From assembly GCA_008729055.1 (NCBI GenBank), contig SDUX01000010.1, positions 1,178,001 through 1,242,000 of the forward strand: DNA of 64,000 nt, read 5' to 3'. Both the position numbers and the translations under genes were made by a program. Source of the stretch: Pyropia haitanensis. Taxonomy: Eukaryota; Rhodophyta; Bangiophyceae; Bangiales; Bangiaceae. Below the pieces are notes generated by a model. That model saw nothing but the letters and a program-made list of their open reading frames with translations. It was not told where the DNA came from and made no database searches. Each line of letters starts with the position of its first letter. The stretch's first letter is position 1. Shown here piece by piece: positions 54,021 through 64,000 of the stretch.

Positions 54021-54067
54021 ACACAGGGCGAAGGACATGTCAGGGGAGGGGAAAGAGGTGCTCTGCG

Positions 54068-54257
54068 AAACCCGGCGGGAGAGTGCAAGGCCGGGGCAAA
54101 GCGCAGCACGCCGCCGCAAGGGCAAGCCCAAGCGGATACAGCGGCCTACCTCGGAAAAATAATAATAGCAAAGCGGTCACAGGGACCGCAATTACTTGCT
54201 AAAGTAATTAGAACAGATACTACACTTGATCAAAGCCAGATTGGCTTCGAAGAGTGA
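54068..54257 (-). ncRNA. U2: U2 spliceosomal snRNA
   Basis: Reading this strand, GATCAAGTGTAGTATCTG is the invariant U2 segment; GTAGTA (54218-54223) pairs with the intron branch site. Before it, stem I is TCGAAGCC/GGCTTTGA around a short loop. After it, stem IIa is AATTACTT-TAGC-AAGTAATT (54190-54209) and stem IIb GCGGTC-CCTGT-GACCGC (54173-54189), followed by an Sm-type site ATTATTTTTC (54154-54163). Downstream GC-rich sequence can form stems III/IV (GGCCGC/GCGGCC with an inner GGGC/GCCC), but the loop that binds U2B''/A' is not recognisable. Both ends are estimates: the 5' end from stem I, the 3' end from the usual ~190 nt length. Presence of U2 agrees with the introns found in this window. 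Confidence 0.9.
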
Positions 54258-54821
54258 GGAGCGCGGGGGGAGCGGCAGCGAGGGAGTGCGGCCGGTGCGC
54301 TTTTATAGGCGCGGTCCGGCTCGCTGGCAGCGGCGCGCTGGCCGACGTCCCACCCGCGTGCGCGCTTCGACTGGCCCAGCGAGGCACGGCCGCAAATCAA
54401 AGTGCTGTTGATCCGAATGGGAGGGTCCTCGACCTCGTTCCGATCGTCCGCACCGGCGATCGATGGTGCGGCCAGCTGCCGGCGACACGACCGACGAGCG
54501 GTCAGCAGCGTCCGCCCGCCGAGTGGTGGGGGTGCGAGGCAACGAGCGATCTTCCTGGCGTGGACGAAGAACCGCGTGGACGACCACACCGCAGCAGGCA
54601 CCGTGTTTGTTGCAGTGATAACATTTTTTTCTTCGTACACAACGCATGCGCTCGGTCCGCGTAGCAGCCACGGAAATAGCCCCAGCGGAGTGACGCCAGC
54701 CCACACGGACACAGATGAAAAAAAAAAAAAAAGAAACGTAAAACGCCCGCCCATCCCCACATCGCAGCCGCTGCGCCAAGCCCACTGGGTCCCCCCTAAT
54801 GCGACCGCAACCCCAGCGTGT
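54258..54821. other. Spacer upstream of U2 and downstream of the 5-phosphatase
   Basis: U2 promoter region (TATA-like box), an A run at 54718-54732 and moderate GC. No gene recognised. Confidence 0.55.
54299..54308 (-). promoter_or_regulatory. TATA-like box upstream of U2
   Basis: CTATAAAAGC on the minus strand, about 45 nt before the inferred 5' end of U2. The spacing is a little long for a Pol II TATA box, so either the 5' end is further upstream or spacing differs in this lineage. Confidence 0.4.
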
Positions 54822-57524
54822 TCAGCCGCGGGGGCGTCCCCTGCGGTTGACAATCTTGCGGTTGTCGCTCGAGATCCACCACTCGCAGCTGATGGCAAAC
54901 TCCGCCTCGAGCTCCACCGTCCCGATCGTCCGCCCATGCTTGAGCAGCTCCAGGTTGATGGACAGCTTGTGGCCCGGCGCGTGAATGAGCGACGACATGG
55001 GCAGTATGCAACTGCTGTTGACCTTGGAGCCCGACCGCGAGAACACCATGGTCAGGTACTTGAACTGGAGCTCCGCCAGGGACAGCACCGGCACGCAGGG
55101 GAGGCACGGCAGCTCGTTCGCGACACACTCCCGCACCTTGCCGTCGCGCTTGGTCTCCCGCTGCGCGACCACGCTCGAGTAGGAGCGGCCCTTGAGCAGC
55201 AGGCTCGGCCCCAAAAACTCCACCTTGACCGCCCGCCGGCTGTGGATGTCCGACGCACCGCCAATCGCGGCGGCAGAAGTGCTGCTGTCGCCGGCGCCAC
55301 CGCGACCACCTTTGGTATTGTCGTCCAGCGGGATGTTGCCATTCGCATTGGTCCGTACCACATCATCGAGGAACTCATTGTGCTGCGTTGAGGTGACAGG
55401 GTCAAAGCCCGACCCCAGCTCGGCTGCGTACCCCCCGCCGCCCGCCACCCGGGAGACGGTGTAGGAGCCGGTCAACCGTAGTCGCCGCACGTCGATGGTA
55501 CACTTGATGGATGAGAGTGGTGGTGGGAGGGGGTACTTGGTCAGCGGCCGGGGGACGGTCAGCTCAAACACAGCGTAGACGGGCTTGTGGTCGGACGTGT
55601 TGATGCTGGGCACCGCCCTGTACTCGAGCAGTACTGCGTGCTTGCGGTGGACCGGCAGGGAGTGCCACAGCACCCGGTCGCAGTAGGACGGCACCCGCTC
55701 CTTCTGGTACATGGACATCACCGCGGCCGACGCGGCACTGACCGCGTCGGGCGAAGCCCCCGGTGCGGTGGCCTCAGCAATGGCGTCTGTCAGCATGTCC
55801 TCCGTGTGCCGGTGCACCTTGAAGGTGGGCATGAACTCGAGGGGGCCCTCCACAAAGCGGCCAAACACACAGTTGTTGCCCTGCATCTCGCCAATGAGCT
55901 CGTCCGCCTTGAGCAGCTCCGCGTAGTTGCCCGCCGCGATCCGCCGGCGCGCCCACTTCCACTTGCGTGCGTGCTGCCAGTCGGCCGCTTCTGGGACGAC
56001 CCGCGACAGGTCCAGCCGGTAGTTGAGGTCGCCCATCCAAAAGACGTGGTCAAAGCTGTGCAGCGCCGGCACGGCGCGGTCAATGGAGCGCAAAATTTCT
56101 TGGGCCTGCGCGTTGCGCTCACGGAGGAATTTGGCGCCCTCGTGGGCGGCCAGGTGGGACGACACAAAGCACAGGGTGGTGTCGTCAATGGTCAGCTTGA
56201 CCGCCACCGCCCCCTTGTTGCCGACCACGTGCCCAATGCCGGTCGCCTCGGTCACGGTCTTGGTCTTTAGCACCCGGTCCTTAATCCGCCGGTGCACAAA
56301 CACCTGCAGCTTGATCTCCATCAGGTGCTGCCGCGCGACCGCCACGTACTCGTCGCCCACACAGGCCGCCACCCGCGAGTTGAACCGGTTGCCCAGCGCA
56401 TCGTCCGACGTCTTGCGCAACACCCGGCGGCGCTTGGAGTGTTTCTTGGCCATCCTCAGCCGCATGTTTGACGCGGCCGAGTCGTCCACCACCAGACTCC
56501 TCCGGTTGTCCACGTTGTACAGGTCAAAGGTGTCGTCCTCGTCGCTCTCCGACGGCTCCCCCAAGCTCAGCTCTTTCCGGTGCAGCTCTCCCAGTGTCCC
56601 AGCATCCTCGTCGTCATCATCCATACCAGTCTCGACCCCATAGTCGTCCTCGTCGACTTCCTCGTCCTCAGTGATACCCCTGTCCGATCCACCACCACAC
56701 TCATCATCACCCTCATGCGCCCTGCGTTCGTCCGCAGCCCTCATCTTCACCGGTTGTACCACTGGCTGTGAGGGGCCAAGGTCGTCGTCCTCATCGTCCA
56801 TCTCGTCCAGATCGCTCAGGCGCACGTGGAGGGCCCCTTCCGAGCACGCGCGGGGGAAGGCGCGCGCAGACGACCGACCTTTCTCCACACGCGGAGCGGC
56901 TTGGCCCGCGAACGAGGGACGCGAGACCCGCTGTCCCGCCGGCAACGCTGGTGCACTTTGTACGGGCGCTTGGCAGGGCGGGCTCGACTCGGCCGCCACA
57001 CGCCCCCGCGCCGCCGCCTCTGGGTCCTCCTCCACGTCCGACAGAGAGAAGCTGTCGTCCTCTGAGCTGCTAAACGTGATGGCCCCGCCGGGTGCAGCCG
57101 GTGACGACGAAGACGATGGTGCCCGCCCGCCGTGGCTGACGCGAGCCCCCCCTGGGCGCTGTGGGGGCGTCCCTGGGGCGTCGTGACCACCTCCTTCCCG
57201 CTCTCTTCCTCGACCTGCTGGGCCATCCCTAGCCGGACCGCAGATGCTGCCGTTGCTGTGCAGCATCACGCCGGGACCCGCGTCGGCGCCGGCCCGCGTC
57301 GCGGCGGTCGGCGCCGACCGCACAAACGCCGACGGACTCCCCCGCGACGACGCCGAGCTCGAGTGTTCGGGAGACGTCGCGCCGACGGCGGTGCGGCTGA
57401 ACCGCGCCGCCCCAATCTCCATCAGCGACGTGCCGTGGCGCATAGCCACGGACATGCGCGCGGCGGGGGACACGGGCGAGGCGGAGCCACTGCCAACCGG
57501 GCCACCGCCGCCGCCGCCGCCACA

Positions 57525-57572
<48 letters not shown>

Positions 57573-58601
57573 CCCCCCCGCGCCCACCCCCCCCGCGTTG
57601 GCCGCCCGCGCCGACGCGAGCCGGTTTTGGCGGCGCACGCCCACCCCCGCGCCGAGGCTCTTGCTGCTCCGCATCTTGTGGCCCGCCGGCGCGTGCGCGC
57701 CGCTCGGCACCGACGAGCGGTGCCGGAGGTTGGCGGTCGTCAGCACCCGCAGCAGCCGCCGCGTGAAGCGCACCTTTTCCGGCGCCGCCGCGGCGGTCGC
57801 CGCAGCCGGTGCCGCCGAAGGCGTCACCGCCGCGGGCACCGCCGCCGCCGTCGTCGCGGTCGTCGTCGACGGTGCCACGGGCGCTGGCCGCTGCGTCGGC
57901 GGCGACGAGGGCTGGCTCCTGCCCGCCCCCGCGCCCATGACGGAGCTGACGCCGCGGCCCGCCGCGGCGGTCGCCGCGGCCGCCGCGCCCGACACCACGC
58001 CCGACACGGCGGCAGCAGCCGCCGCGGCGCCGCGTCGCGACGGCGTCAGGGGCGGCTCGACGTACGCCGTCGCCGACGGGGACGCGACCAGCAGGTCCGC
58101 GGTTGAGCCGGTGGCCACCGGCGGCGGCACGTGCTTCGCCGCCGCCGGCGAGCAGGGCGGCGGCGGCCCGCCCGCAAACGCGCCCGCCGGCCGGTGAGCG
58201 GCCGTCCATGGCGACGCCGCCGACACGAGCGATGCCCGCCGGGGAGGCGTCGTCGGCGAGCCCACCGCGCCCAGCGGCCGTGCCGCCCGTGCCGCCGCCG
58301 CCGCCGCTACCGCCGCGGATGCCGCCGACGCGGCCGCCGCGGCGACCGCCGTCGACGCCGACGACGCGGTCGACGCGGTCGGCGGCGGGGCGGCCCAGGC
58401 CGGCCCGCCGCCGCCGTCCGCGTCACTCACCCCCCCGCCGTCGGCGCGCGGGGTGTCGACGGTGAAGTTGGCCTCCTGCGCGCCCACGACGATGATGTCG
58501 TACTCGCGGTTGCCGCTGCCGCCGAGCCAGGCGCTCAGGTCCAGGGGCGGCTCCGCGTTGCCCACATTCCACGTGCACACAAGCATGGACAGCTTGGACA
58601 T
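54822..58601 (-). CDS. Inositol-polyphosphate 5-phosphatase with a huge insertion in the catalytic domain
   Basis: 1259 aa, single exon, ATG at 58601 (MSKLSMLVCTWNVGN). The EEP/DNase I-like fold opens with TWNVG (10-14) and VVGAQEA (QEA at 42-44). About 700 residues of low-complexity, Ala/Pro/Gly-rich and then acidic sequence follow. The fold resumes near 740: DEYVAVARQHLMEIKLQVFV, GIGHVVGNKGAVAVKL, FVSSHLAAHEGA, VFWMGDLNYRLDL (Asp858), PTFKV, VPSYCDRVLW and TSDHKPVYAVF (Asp1004, His1005). All catalytic motifs of type II 5-phosphatases are present, so it should remove the 5-phosphate from PI(4,5)P2 or related inositides. Residues ~1120-1250 look like a C2 domain (LAELQFKYLTMVFSRSG, INLELLKHGRTIGTVELEAE). 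A gene of three normal parts with one unusual insertion. Confidence 0.93.
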
Positions 58602-61247
58602 GGTCGCCACCCGTCGCCACCGCCACCGCCGCCGCCACCGCCGCCGGTCACCGGCCGCCACGCACGGGGACAATCACCGTCGCGTCGTGGGGGGAGGACA
58701 CTGACACGCCGGTGTGGGGGCACTCCCCCAAATCCCTCAGACGGCGTTGGCGGCGAGCACGCGCCGCCCACCGACGCAACGCACAACCGGCCGCCCAGCT
58801 CCGTCCCTCCCCCACGGACGCGCGCGGGGAGGGGCGGCCAGGACGGGCCAACCGCTCCCACCGGCGGGGAAGCAACGACCCCCACACCCCACCCCACCCG
58901 CCAAGGCGGCCACGCCCCACCCCCCCCGCTCCCCACCACCAACGGCCCCTGGTTGCGGTGACCGACCGCGCAACAGCGCCACAGAATGGGTGGGGGGTGC
59001 GGAGCGGCAGCGGTCCGGGTGGGTATCGCCGCCACCACACGCCCCAACCCCGCCCACACTACCACCGCCAGCCCCGCGTGCGCGCACAGAGGCGAACCGG
59101 CGCGCCGCGTCTGTGGGCGGGCGAGCGGGCGGGCGGCGGCACCCCCAGCCCCACCCCAGCCCCACCCTCCCCTCGGTCGGCACCCACCCGCCCCCCTCCC
59201 CCCACCTCTTTCGCGGCACAGGCCAGACGACCGGTACCGGCGACGGCGCGGTCGGGCGGGGAGCGCGCCTCCCCCCGCTCACCGCCGCCACCGTCCTCGC
59301 ATCGATCGGCAAGGGGGGGGGGGGGGGCGAGAAAGGAAAAAAAATAGAACGTTGCCGCCGTGGGTACGTCGCCGCCGTGGGCGGTGTCAAGCAGCAGCCC
59401 CCCCCCACGCACCCCTCCCCGCCTCCCCCAGGCCGCCCCCCCCAGGCCGCCCCCCCGCACACGCACGTCTTCACCCTCAAACCCTCACGCTACGCAGAGC
59501 CCCCCCCTCACCGATTCAGCGTGCGGGGGACGACGCTACGATGGGGGGAGGAGCGTGCCTGCGTGCGAAAATTCGCCCACCCCCGACGGCGGGAGGAGGC
59601 AAAGGGGGCAGGGGAAGAGAAACAAGGAGGGGGGAGGGGGGTGGGGGGTGGGGGTGGGCTCGCCGCAGCCAGCCCAAATAGCGTGTGTGGTGTGTGTGGT
59701 GGGCGTCCGCGCGCCGGGCGGGGGCGGGGGAACGCGCCACCCTATGGCAGCGGCGGGCTGCCGTCACGGGCCATGATGGTCAAACGCCAACGCTACGGCA
59801 CCAACCGCTGGGACCGCCCACGCAAAGAGGAAAGCAAGAGAGGGGAGGAGGGGGGGGGAGCGGACGGGTGGGCGGGCGGGGGGAGGGAGAGCGGGGAGGA
59901 GGGGGAGGAGGGGGGAGGCCAAGTGCCCGTGCCCGCCCGTGTCCCCCCCACCGCGACTGTCCTTGTCATCCAAGGGCATATGGGCAGAGGGGGGGAGGGG
60001 GGGGGCGCGTCTACGCCAAGACGAGGCCGTCCCGCCCACGGCCACGGCATCGGCGCACGCCGGGACGGCAGCGGCGACACCCAATAATTTCGCTCTCGCA
60101 GCAACGCCCCCCGTCCACGAAACTCCCGAGACTGACTTACTACGAATACCGTACTGTCGGCCTTGATTCAAGCCGCGGACTGGGAGTTTGTCGCCGGCAG
60201 ACGCATAGTACCGGGTAATTCAAAACCACTTATGTCATGAGGCGCAGTCGTCGCGCAAGACCGCGCCCCCGCGTCTTGCTCGCGCCGCGCCGCACGCGCG
60301 GCACCGACGCCTTCTCCTTCCCTGCAGGCGGCTGCTGCCTGTGTCCTGGCGGGCGCGTCGTCCCCCTCCTGTTTGGGGGTCGACGACGGCGCGGGCCGCC
60401 TGTCGGCGCTCATGAAGCGGGAGTGCGGTGGTTGATGGCCCCACCCACGTCCCATCTCTTGTCCTCGTTGGGGGATGAGGGGCGGGACAGGGGGCGGGAA
60501 CTGTGCGTCGCGGCCCACGGCCGCCACCGCCCCACCGCCCATCGTCCACCTCCACCGCTGTGGCTACATGGCCGCCTGGCTGCCTGTCGCCCTTGTCTGG
60601 TGGCCGGCAAGGACGGGGGGGGGGGGTGGACGCCGCGACCAGGCCCCCCCCGCCTGCACGGCGGGACGGGCGACACGGTGGCGTCACTGGGAGGCGCACG
60701 TCGGCCGGGGGGCTGTCCGCCGTCTCCCTTTCCGTGCCGCCTTGCTGCTCCCCCTCATGGCGGGCGGCGACGACCACCTGCGCGCCGCAGCCGCCAGCCC
60801 CTCCCCACCCACTTGGCTCAACCCGCCCGTCCTCACGGTCGTCTAACACCGCCGCGGTGCGGGGGCGGGGCGGTGGAGGTGGGGGGGGGGTGGGTGAGGT
60901 GTGGGGGTGCGGGAGGGCGGCAGGCGGCTGCCGTCGGGGGGGTCGCGCCGGCCACCGACGTCGTGGGGCGGTGGTGGTGGCGCTCCCCGCCGGCCGACGG
61001 CTGACGGCGTCGTGTCGGTGACGCCGCGCCTTGCCCCCCCTTCATCCTTTCCAAGCTGCCAGGCGGCTAGCGGCCACGGCAGTGACTTGTGGGGGGGCGG
61101 GGGGACGGCGCGCGAAGGCGGCGGTGTCCGGGTAGGGCGTTCTTCCGCCGCCCACCCGCCGCCCACCCGCCGCCCACCCCCGCCCCCCCCCCCAATTCCC
61201 CCCTGCTCCCCGTTGTCCTCCCCGACCTCTTCCTCCATCTGCCCCTG
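58602..61247. other. 2.6 kb spacer of two divergent genes
   Basis: Upstream of the 5-phosphatase (-) and the membrane-protein gene (+). Many C and G runs (59308-59327, 59850-60010). A lower-GC patch at 60090-60240 contains inverted AACTCCC/GGGAGTT. Frames of up to ~450 codons exist on the + strand but are low-complexity and broken by G runs. Confidence 0.45.
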
Positions 61248-63630
61248 ATGATGTCGCCGGCGATCCACCCCCGACAGCCCATGTGGTCGCGGTGTCCACG
61301 GGCGCCACAGTCTCCCCCAGCGCGCTCGCCGCGGCGCCGTCCTCACCGCCCGACGCTGCAGTGGCGGGCGGCCGCCGCTGTGGCAGCGGCGGTGCTCGCG
61401 CTCTCCGCCGCGGCCACGTCCCCCCGCGGCGTCGACGGTGCGTTTTCCGTGCGGCCCTTTCCCGCCCGCGACGCGGACGGCGGGGGTGCGCCCACGCCCG
61501 CTACGGCCACGCCGTCGGGGTCGTCCCCCCGGGAGCTCCCGTCGGCGGTCGCGCTCGACGCGTCGGGCGCGGTCTTTGTGGCGGGCACCACCCGGGTGGC
61601 CGCGTCGACGGCGGCGGGGGGCTCGTCTGGGGTGTTCCTGCTCAAGGCGTCCCCGCTGGGCGACGTCCTGTGGCGCACCGACGTGGTGTCGTCGGGGGGG
61701 CTCGACGCGCTCGGCGGGCTCGTCGTCGCGCCGTCGGGGGTGTACCTGGCGGTGACGACCAACGGGCGGTTTGACGGCAGCGCCGCGGGCGTCGGCAGCG
61801 GCGGCAGCGGCGGGCGGGTGGTGGCGGCTACCGCCGCCGCGGGTGACGGGGAGTCCTTTTACGACGGCGCGCTGCTGTGCTTTTCGGCCGACGCGCCGGT
61901 GGCGCCGCGGTGGACGTACCAAAACGGCACGGCGGCGGCCGACGCGTACACCGCCGTAGCGGTGCGGCCAGAGGGGGGGGGGACAAGGAGGGCCGGGGGG
62001 GGGGGGATCCCTAGTCGTGGCGGGCTGGACGCAGGGTGCCCAGTTTGGGGCCGCCGCGGGGCGGCGCGACGTGGTCGTGCTGGAGCTCAACGTTACCGGC
62101 GCCGGGGGTGGCGGCGGCGTCGTGGGGCCAACGGTGGTCAACGGGGTGCAGTGGGGCACCGCCGCGGACGAACTGGCGTCGGCGGTCGCCATTGCCGCCG
62201 ATGGCACCGTCTACGTGGCGGTGCAGCAGACCCTTGGGGCGGCCGCGGACGGTGACGGCACGGCCGACGCGGCCGCTGCGGGCGGCGACGGGGTGACCCG
62301 CGACCGGCTGATGGTGTACGCCCTCGACGGGCGGTTGGCACGCCGCCTGGCCGCCGACGGCACCGTCGCGCCCGCCATGGAGGTCCTCGCGCAGTCGTCG
62401 TTTGTGGTGGGCAGCATGGCCGCCGGCGCGGCCGGCCGCGTCTACGCGGCTGGCGTGGCGAGCGTCGCGGACGGGCGGCGGGACGACGCGCTGCTGGCAC
62501 TCTTCAATTTGACGTCCTCGGCCTCGTCGTCGGCCGGCGGGGCGGCGGCGGCGGCGGCTGCCGCCACGCCCGTCCACAAGGCGGTGGTGGTGTGGAACGA
62601 GTCGGCGCCGACTGCGTCGGAGCGGGCCGTGTCGGTGATGGTAGAGCGCGGCGGCAACGTGGTGCTGGTCGGCCACGTGCGGGACCCCGCGTCGGGGGCG
62701 GTGGCGCCGTGGGTGATGGTCTATGACCCTCTTGGGCGGCTGGTGTACGGGGACGGTGCGGGGAGCGCGGGCGGCGGCGCCGCGATGGAGCCCCGCAGCT
62801 GCGCGCTGGACATTGCGCGGGCGTCCTTTTTCTGCGTCGGCCTCTTGCATGGCCAGGCTGGTGGGGGCGACGCGGGCGCGGCCGCGTTTGGCCGTTATGA
62901 TTGGACGGTTGTGCTGCCGTCGGCGGGGGTGACGACTGCTGGCGTGGGTGCGGGCAGTGGGGGTGCAGTCACGGGCAACGGGCTGACGGGCGATGGCGGA
63001 AGCACCGGAGGTGGCGACGGGGGTACCGGCGACCCGTCGTCGGGGGGTGGTGACGGCGGGTCTGGCCTCGACGGCTTCCTCTCCAAGCGCCTGAACGTGG
63101 TGTTGCTGCTGGCCGGGGCGGTGGTGGCAGGGCTCTTGCTGGGCGGCGCCGCGGTGGGCACACTGCTCACCCTTGGCCGCCGCCGCCGGGACGCGGACCA
63201 GGCAATGGCCGAGTCGTACTTTGCCGACGACCTGGCGAGCCCCAAGGGCAGCGGCGGCAGCGGCAGCGCCGGTGCCGCCAGCTCGTCGTCGGCGTCGGTG
63301 GTGCCCGGCGGTGGCGGCAGCGGCGGCGGCACCGCGTGGCACGGGAGCGCGGCCGGGTCGTCGTCGCCGCACCTGCCGGCGCTGCCGACGCTCTTTGCGT
63401 CGGCCGACGCGGCGTCGTCGATAGGGGGGGGGGTCTCCCGCGCGGCGTCGGCGCGCACCCTCCCGCGCCCGCCGTCGACGATTGACCAGCAGCTGTCGGG
63501 GTCGGCGTCCTTCTTTTCCGCGTCGGGGGCCGTGCCGGGCGGCGGCGGTGGCGGCGGGCGCGGCCGGGGTGGGCTGTCGCGGATCGATTCGGAGCTGTCG
63601 GTGGGCTCCCGGTCGTTTTTCAAAAACTAG
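61248..63630 (+). CDS. Type I membrane protein with propeller-like ectodomain (one frameshift)
   Basis: ATG at 61248 (MMSPAIHPRQP) leads to a long basic region and a hydrophobic signal segment (AAAAVAAAVLALSAAAT). The ectodomain of about 550 residues repeats a blade-like pattern: LPSAVALDASGAVFVAGTT, VFLLKASPLGDVLWRT, then SLVVAGWTQGAQFG, LASAVAIAADGTVYVAVQQ, SSFVVGSMAAGAAGRVYAAG and VVLVGHVRDPASG. This resembles the SBBP/delta-60 class of beta-propeller repeats. A Gly/Asp-rich stalk precedes one membrane helix (LLLAGAVVAGLLLGGAAVG, about 63106-63162) and an RRRRD stop-transfer. The Ser-rich tail ends DSELSVGSRSFFKN. The frame shifts once, at the G run 61974-61982. Ligand and role are unknown; a surface receptor or adhesion protein is possible. 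Confidence 0.65.
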
Positions 63631-63850
63631 GCGGGGGGGGAGGGGGCGGGACGGGGAGTGGGGAAGGGGGGGTGGACCAAGGAGGGAATGCGACCCCTGC
63701 GGCGCGCGCTCCCCCGAGCGCTGTCGCTGCCACAGTGTGACGCGGGGGACAGAGTGTCGCGGCAACAAAAAGCAATAGCGAGGCGAAGCGCCCACGTGCG
63801 CGGTGTGCTCTCCCCACCCAGGTCGCCCCCCCTCCGCACGGGCCCCCCCC
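63631..63850. other. Spacer between convergent genes
   Basis: Short G-rich 3' flank of the membrane-protein gene and of the FKBP gene. Nothing recognised. Confidence 0.6.
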
Positions 63851-64000
63851 TTACTTGTTCAGCCCCAGCAGCTCGACGTCAAAGTAGAGCGTCTCGTTGG
63901 GACCAATCACCCCCCCCGCCCCCCGCGCACCATAGCCAAGCTCTGGCGGAATGACCAGCGCCCGCGAGCCGCCGACGCGCATGCCAGCGACGCCCTCGTC
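63851..64000 (-). CDS. FKBP-type peptidyl-prolyl isomerase, C-terminal 49 codons (5' end outside window)
   Basis: The frame reads [20 protein letters not shown], then [28 protein letters not shown] and K before TAA. This is the C-terminal third of the FK506-binding fold: the GMxxGGxRxLxIPPxLGYG motif, the IPPNxxLxFDVELL strand and the last residues of the domain. FKBPs catalyse cis-trans isomerisation of Xaa-Pro bonds. The [12 protein letters not shown] loop matches FKBPs of thylakoid-lumen and secretory types as well as cytosolic ones, so location cannot be told without the N terminus. Confidence 0.92.
   Translation of the reverse strand, partial: DEGVAGMRVGGSRALVIPPELGYGARGAGGVIGPNETLYFDVELLGLNK

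Larger units (their letters stand above)
50377..54067. other. 3.7 kb spacer with short repeats
   Basis: 50725-50745 and 50888-50910 are G runs. 51290-51365 is a GGTGTC/GGTGG-type repeat. 53371-53520 holds a pair of direct repeats and 53998-54020 a (CA)n microsatellite. Short frames are present on both strands without recognisable domains. Confidence 0.45.

Noticed and set aside
58714..60087. A 457-codon + frame upstream of the membrane-protein gene
   Set aside because: Low-complexity Pro/Arg/Gly translation with many homopolymers, no domain, and overlapping open frames on the other strand.

Overview
This is nuclear DNA from a eukaryote with an extremely GC-rich genome. The best fit is a bangiophycean red alga (Porphyra/Pyropia type). 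The evidence is as follows. Coding sequence is saturated with GCC/GGC codons and is more GC-rich than the spacers. Genes are intron-poor and dispersed on both strands. One gene is a complete animal-type Na+/K+-ATPase (P2C), a class known from Porphyra but absent from land plants. A U2 snRNA gene is present, and a tRNA-Arg carries extra sequence in its D arm, a disruption style known from the red alga Cyanidioschyzon. G/C homopolymers of 8-20 bases are scattered everywhere and several interrupt reading frames.

Layout, left to right. 1-7.5 kb: the 3' part of a Ser/Thr kinase (+); TRAPPC4 (-, two exons); an MFSD8-like transporter (-, one homopolymer frameshift); tRNA-Arg(CCG) (+); a repeat-rich low-GC island; a TXNDC9-like thioredoxin-fold protein (-). 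8.8-15.2 kb: a 1265-residue disordered protein (+) and a carnosine-synthase-like ATP-grasp enzyme (-, two exons). 16.6-24 kb: a very GC-rich stretch with a possible 3' exon (-), an O-fucosyltransferase-like type II membrane protein (+, frame breaks), a J-domain protein (+) and a small membrane protein or its continuation (+). 24-35 kb: long spacers flanking the Na+/K+-ATPase (+), then a family 2 glycosyltransferase (+). 37.7-50.4 kb: a coiled-coil/MYB HAQK transcription factor (-), RPB8 (+, three exons) and a ~1450-residue disordered protein (-). 50-64 kb: a 3.7 kb spacer, the U2 snRNA gene (-), an inositol-polyphosphate 5-phosphatase split by a ~700-residue insertion (-), a type I membrane protein with a propeller-like ectodomain (+), and the last 49 codons of an FKBP (-, cut by the window edge).

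The genes do not form a pathway or operon. They are a normal eukaryotic mixture: trafficking (TRAPPC4), ion and solute transport (Na+/K+-ATPase, MFS), transcription and splicing (RPB8, MYB, U2), protein folding (J protein, TXNDC9, FKBP), glycosylation and phosphoinositide signalling. The most interesting observations are the disrupted tRNA-Arg, the consistent GTRCGT form of the intron donors, the split 5-phosphatase, the enlarged outer loop of the Na+/K+-ATPase, and a run of TGCA sites spaced exactly 11 bp apart. All assignments come from reading the sequence and recalling family motifs. No database search was run.
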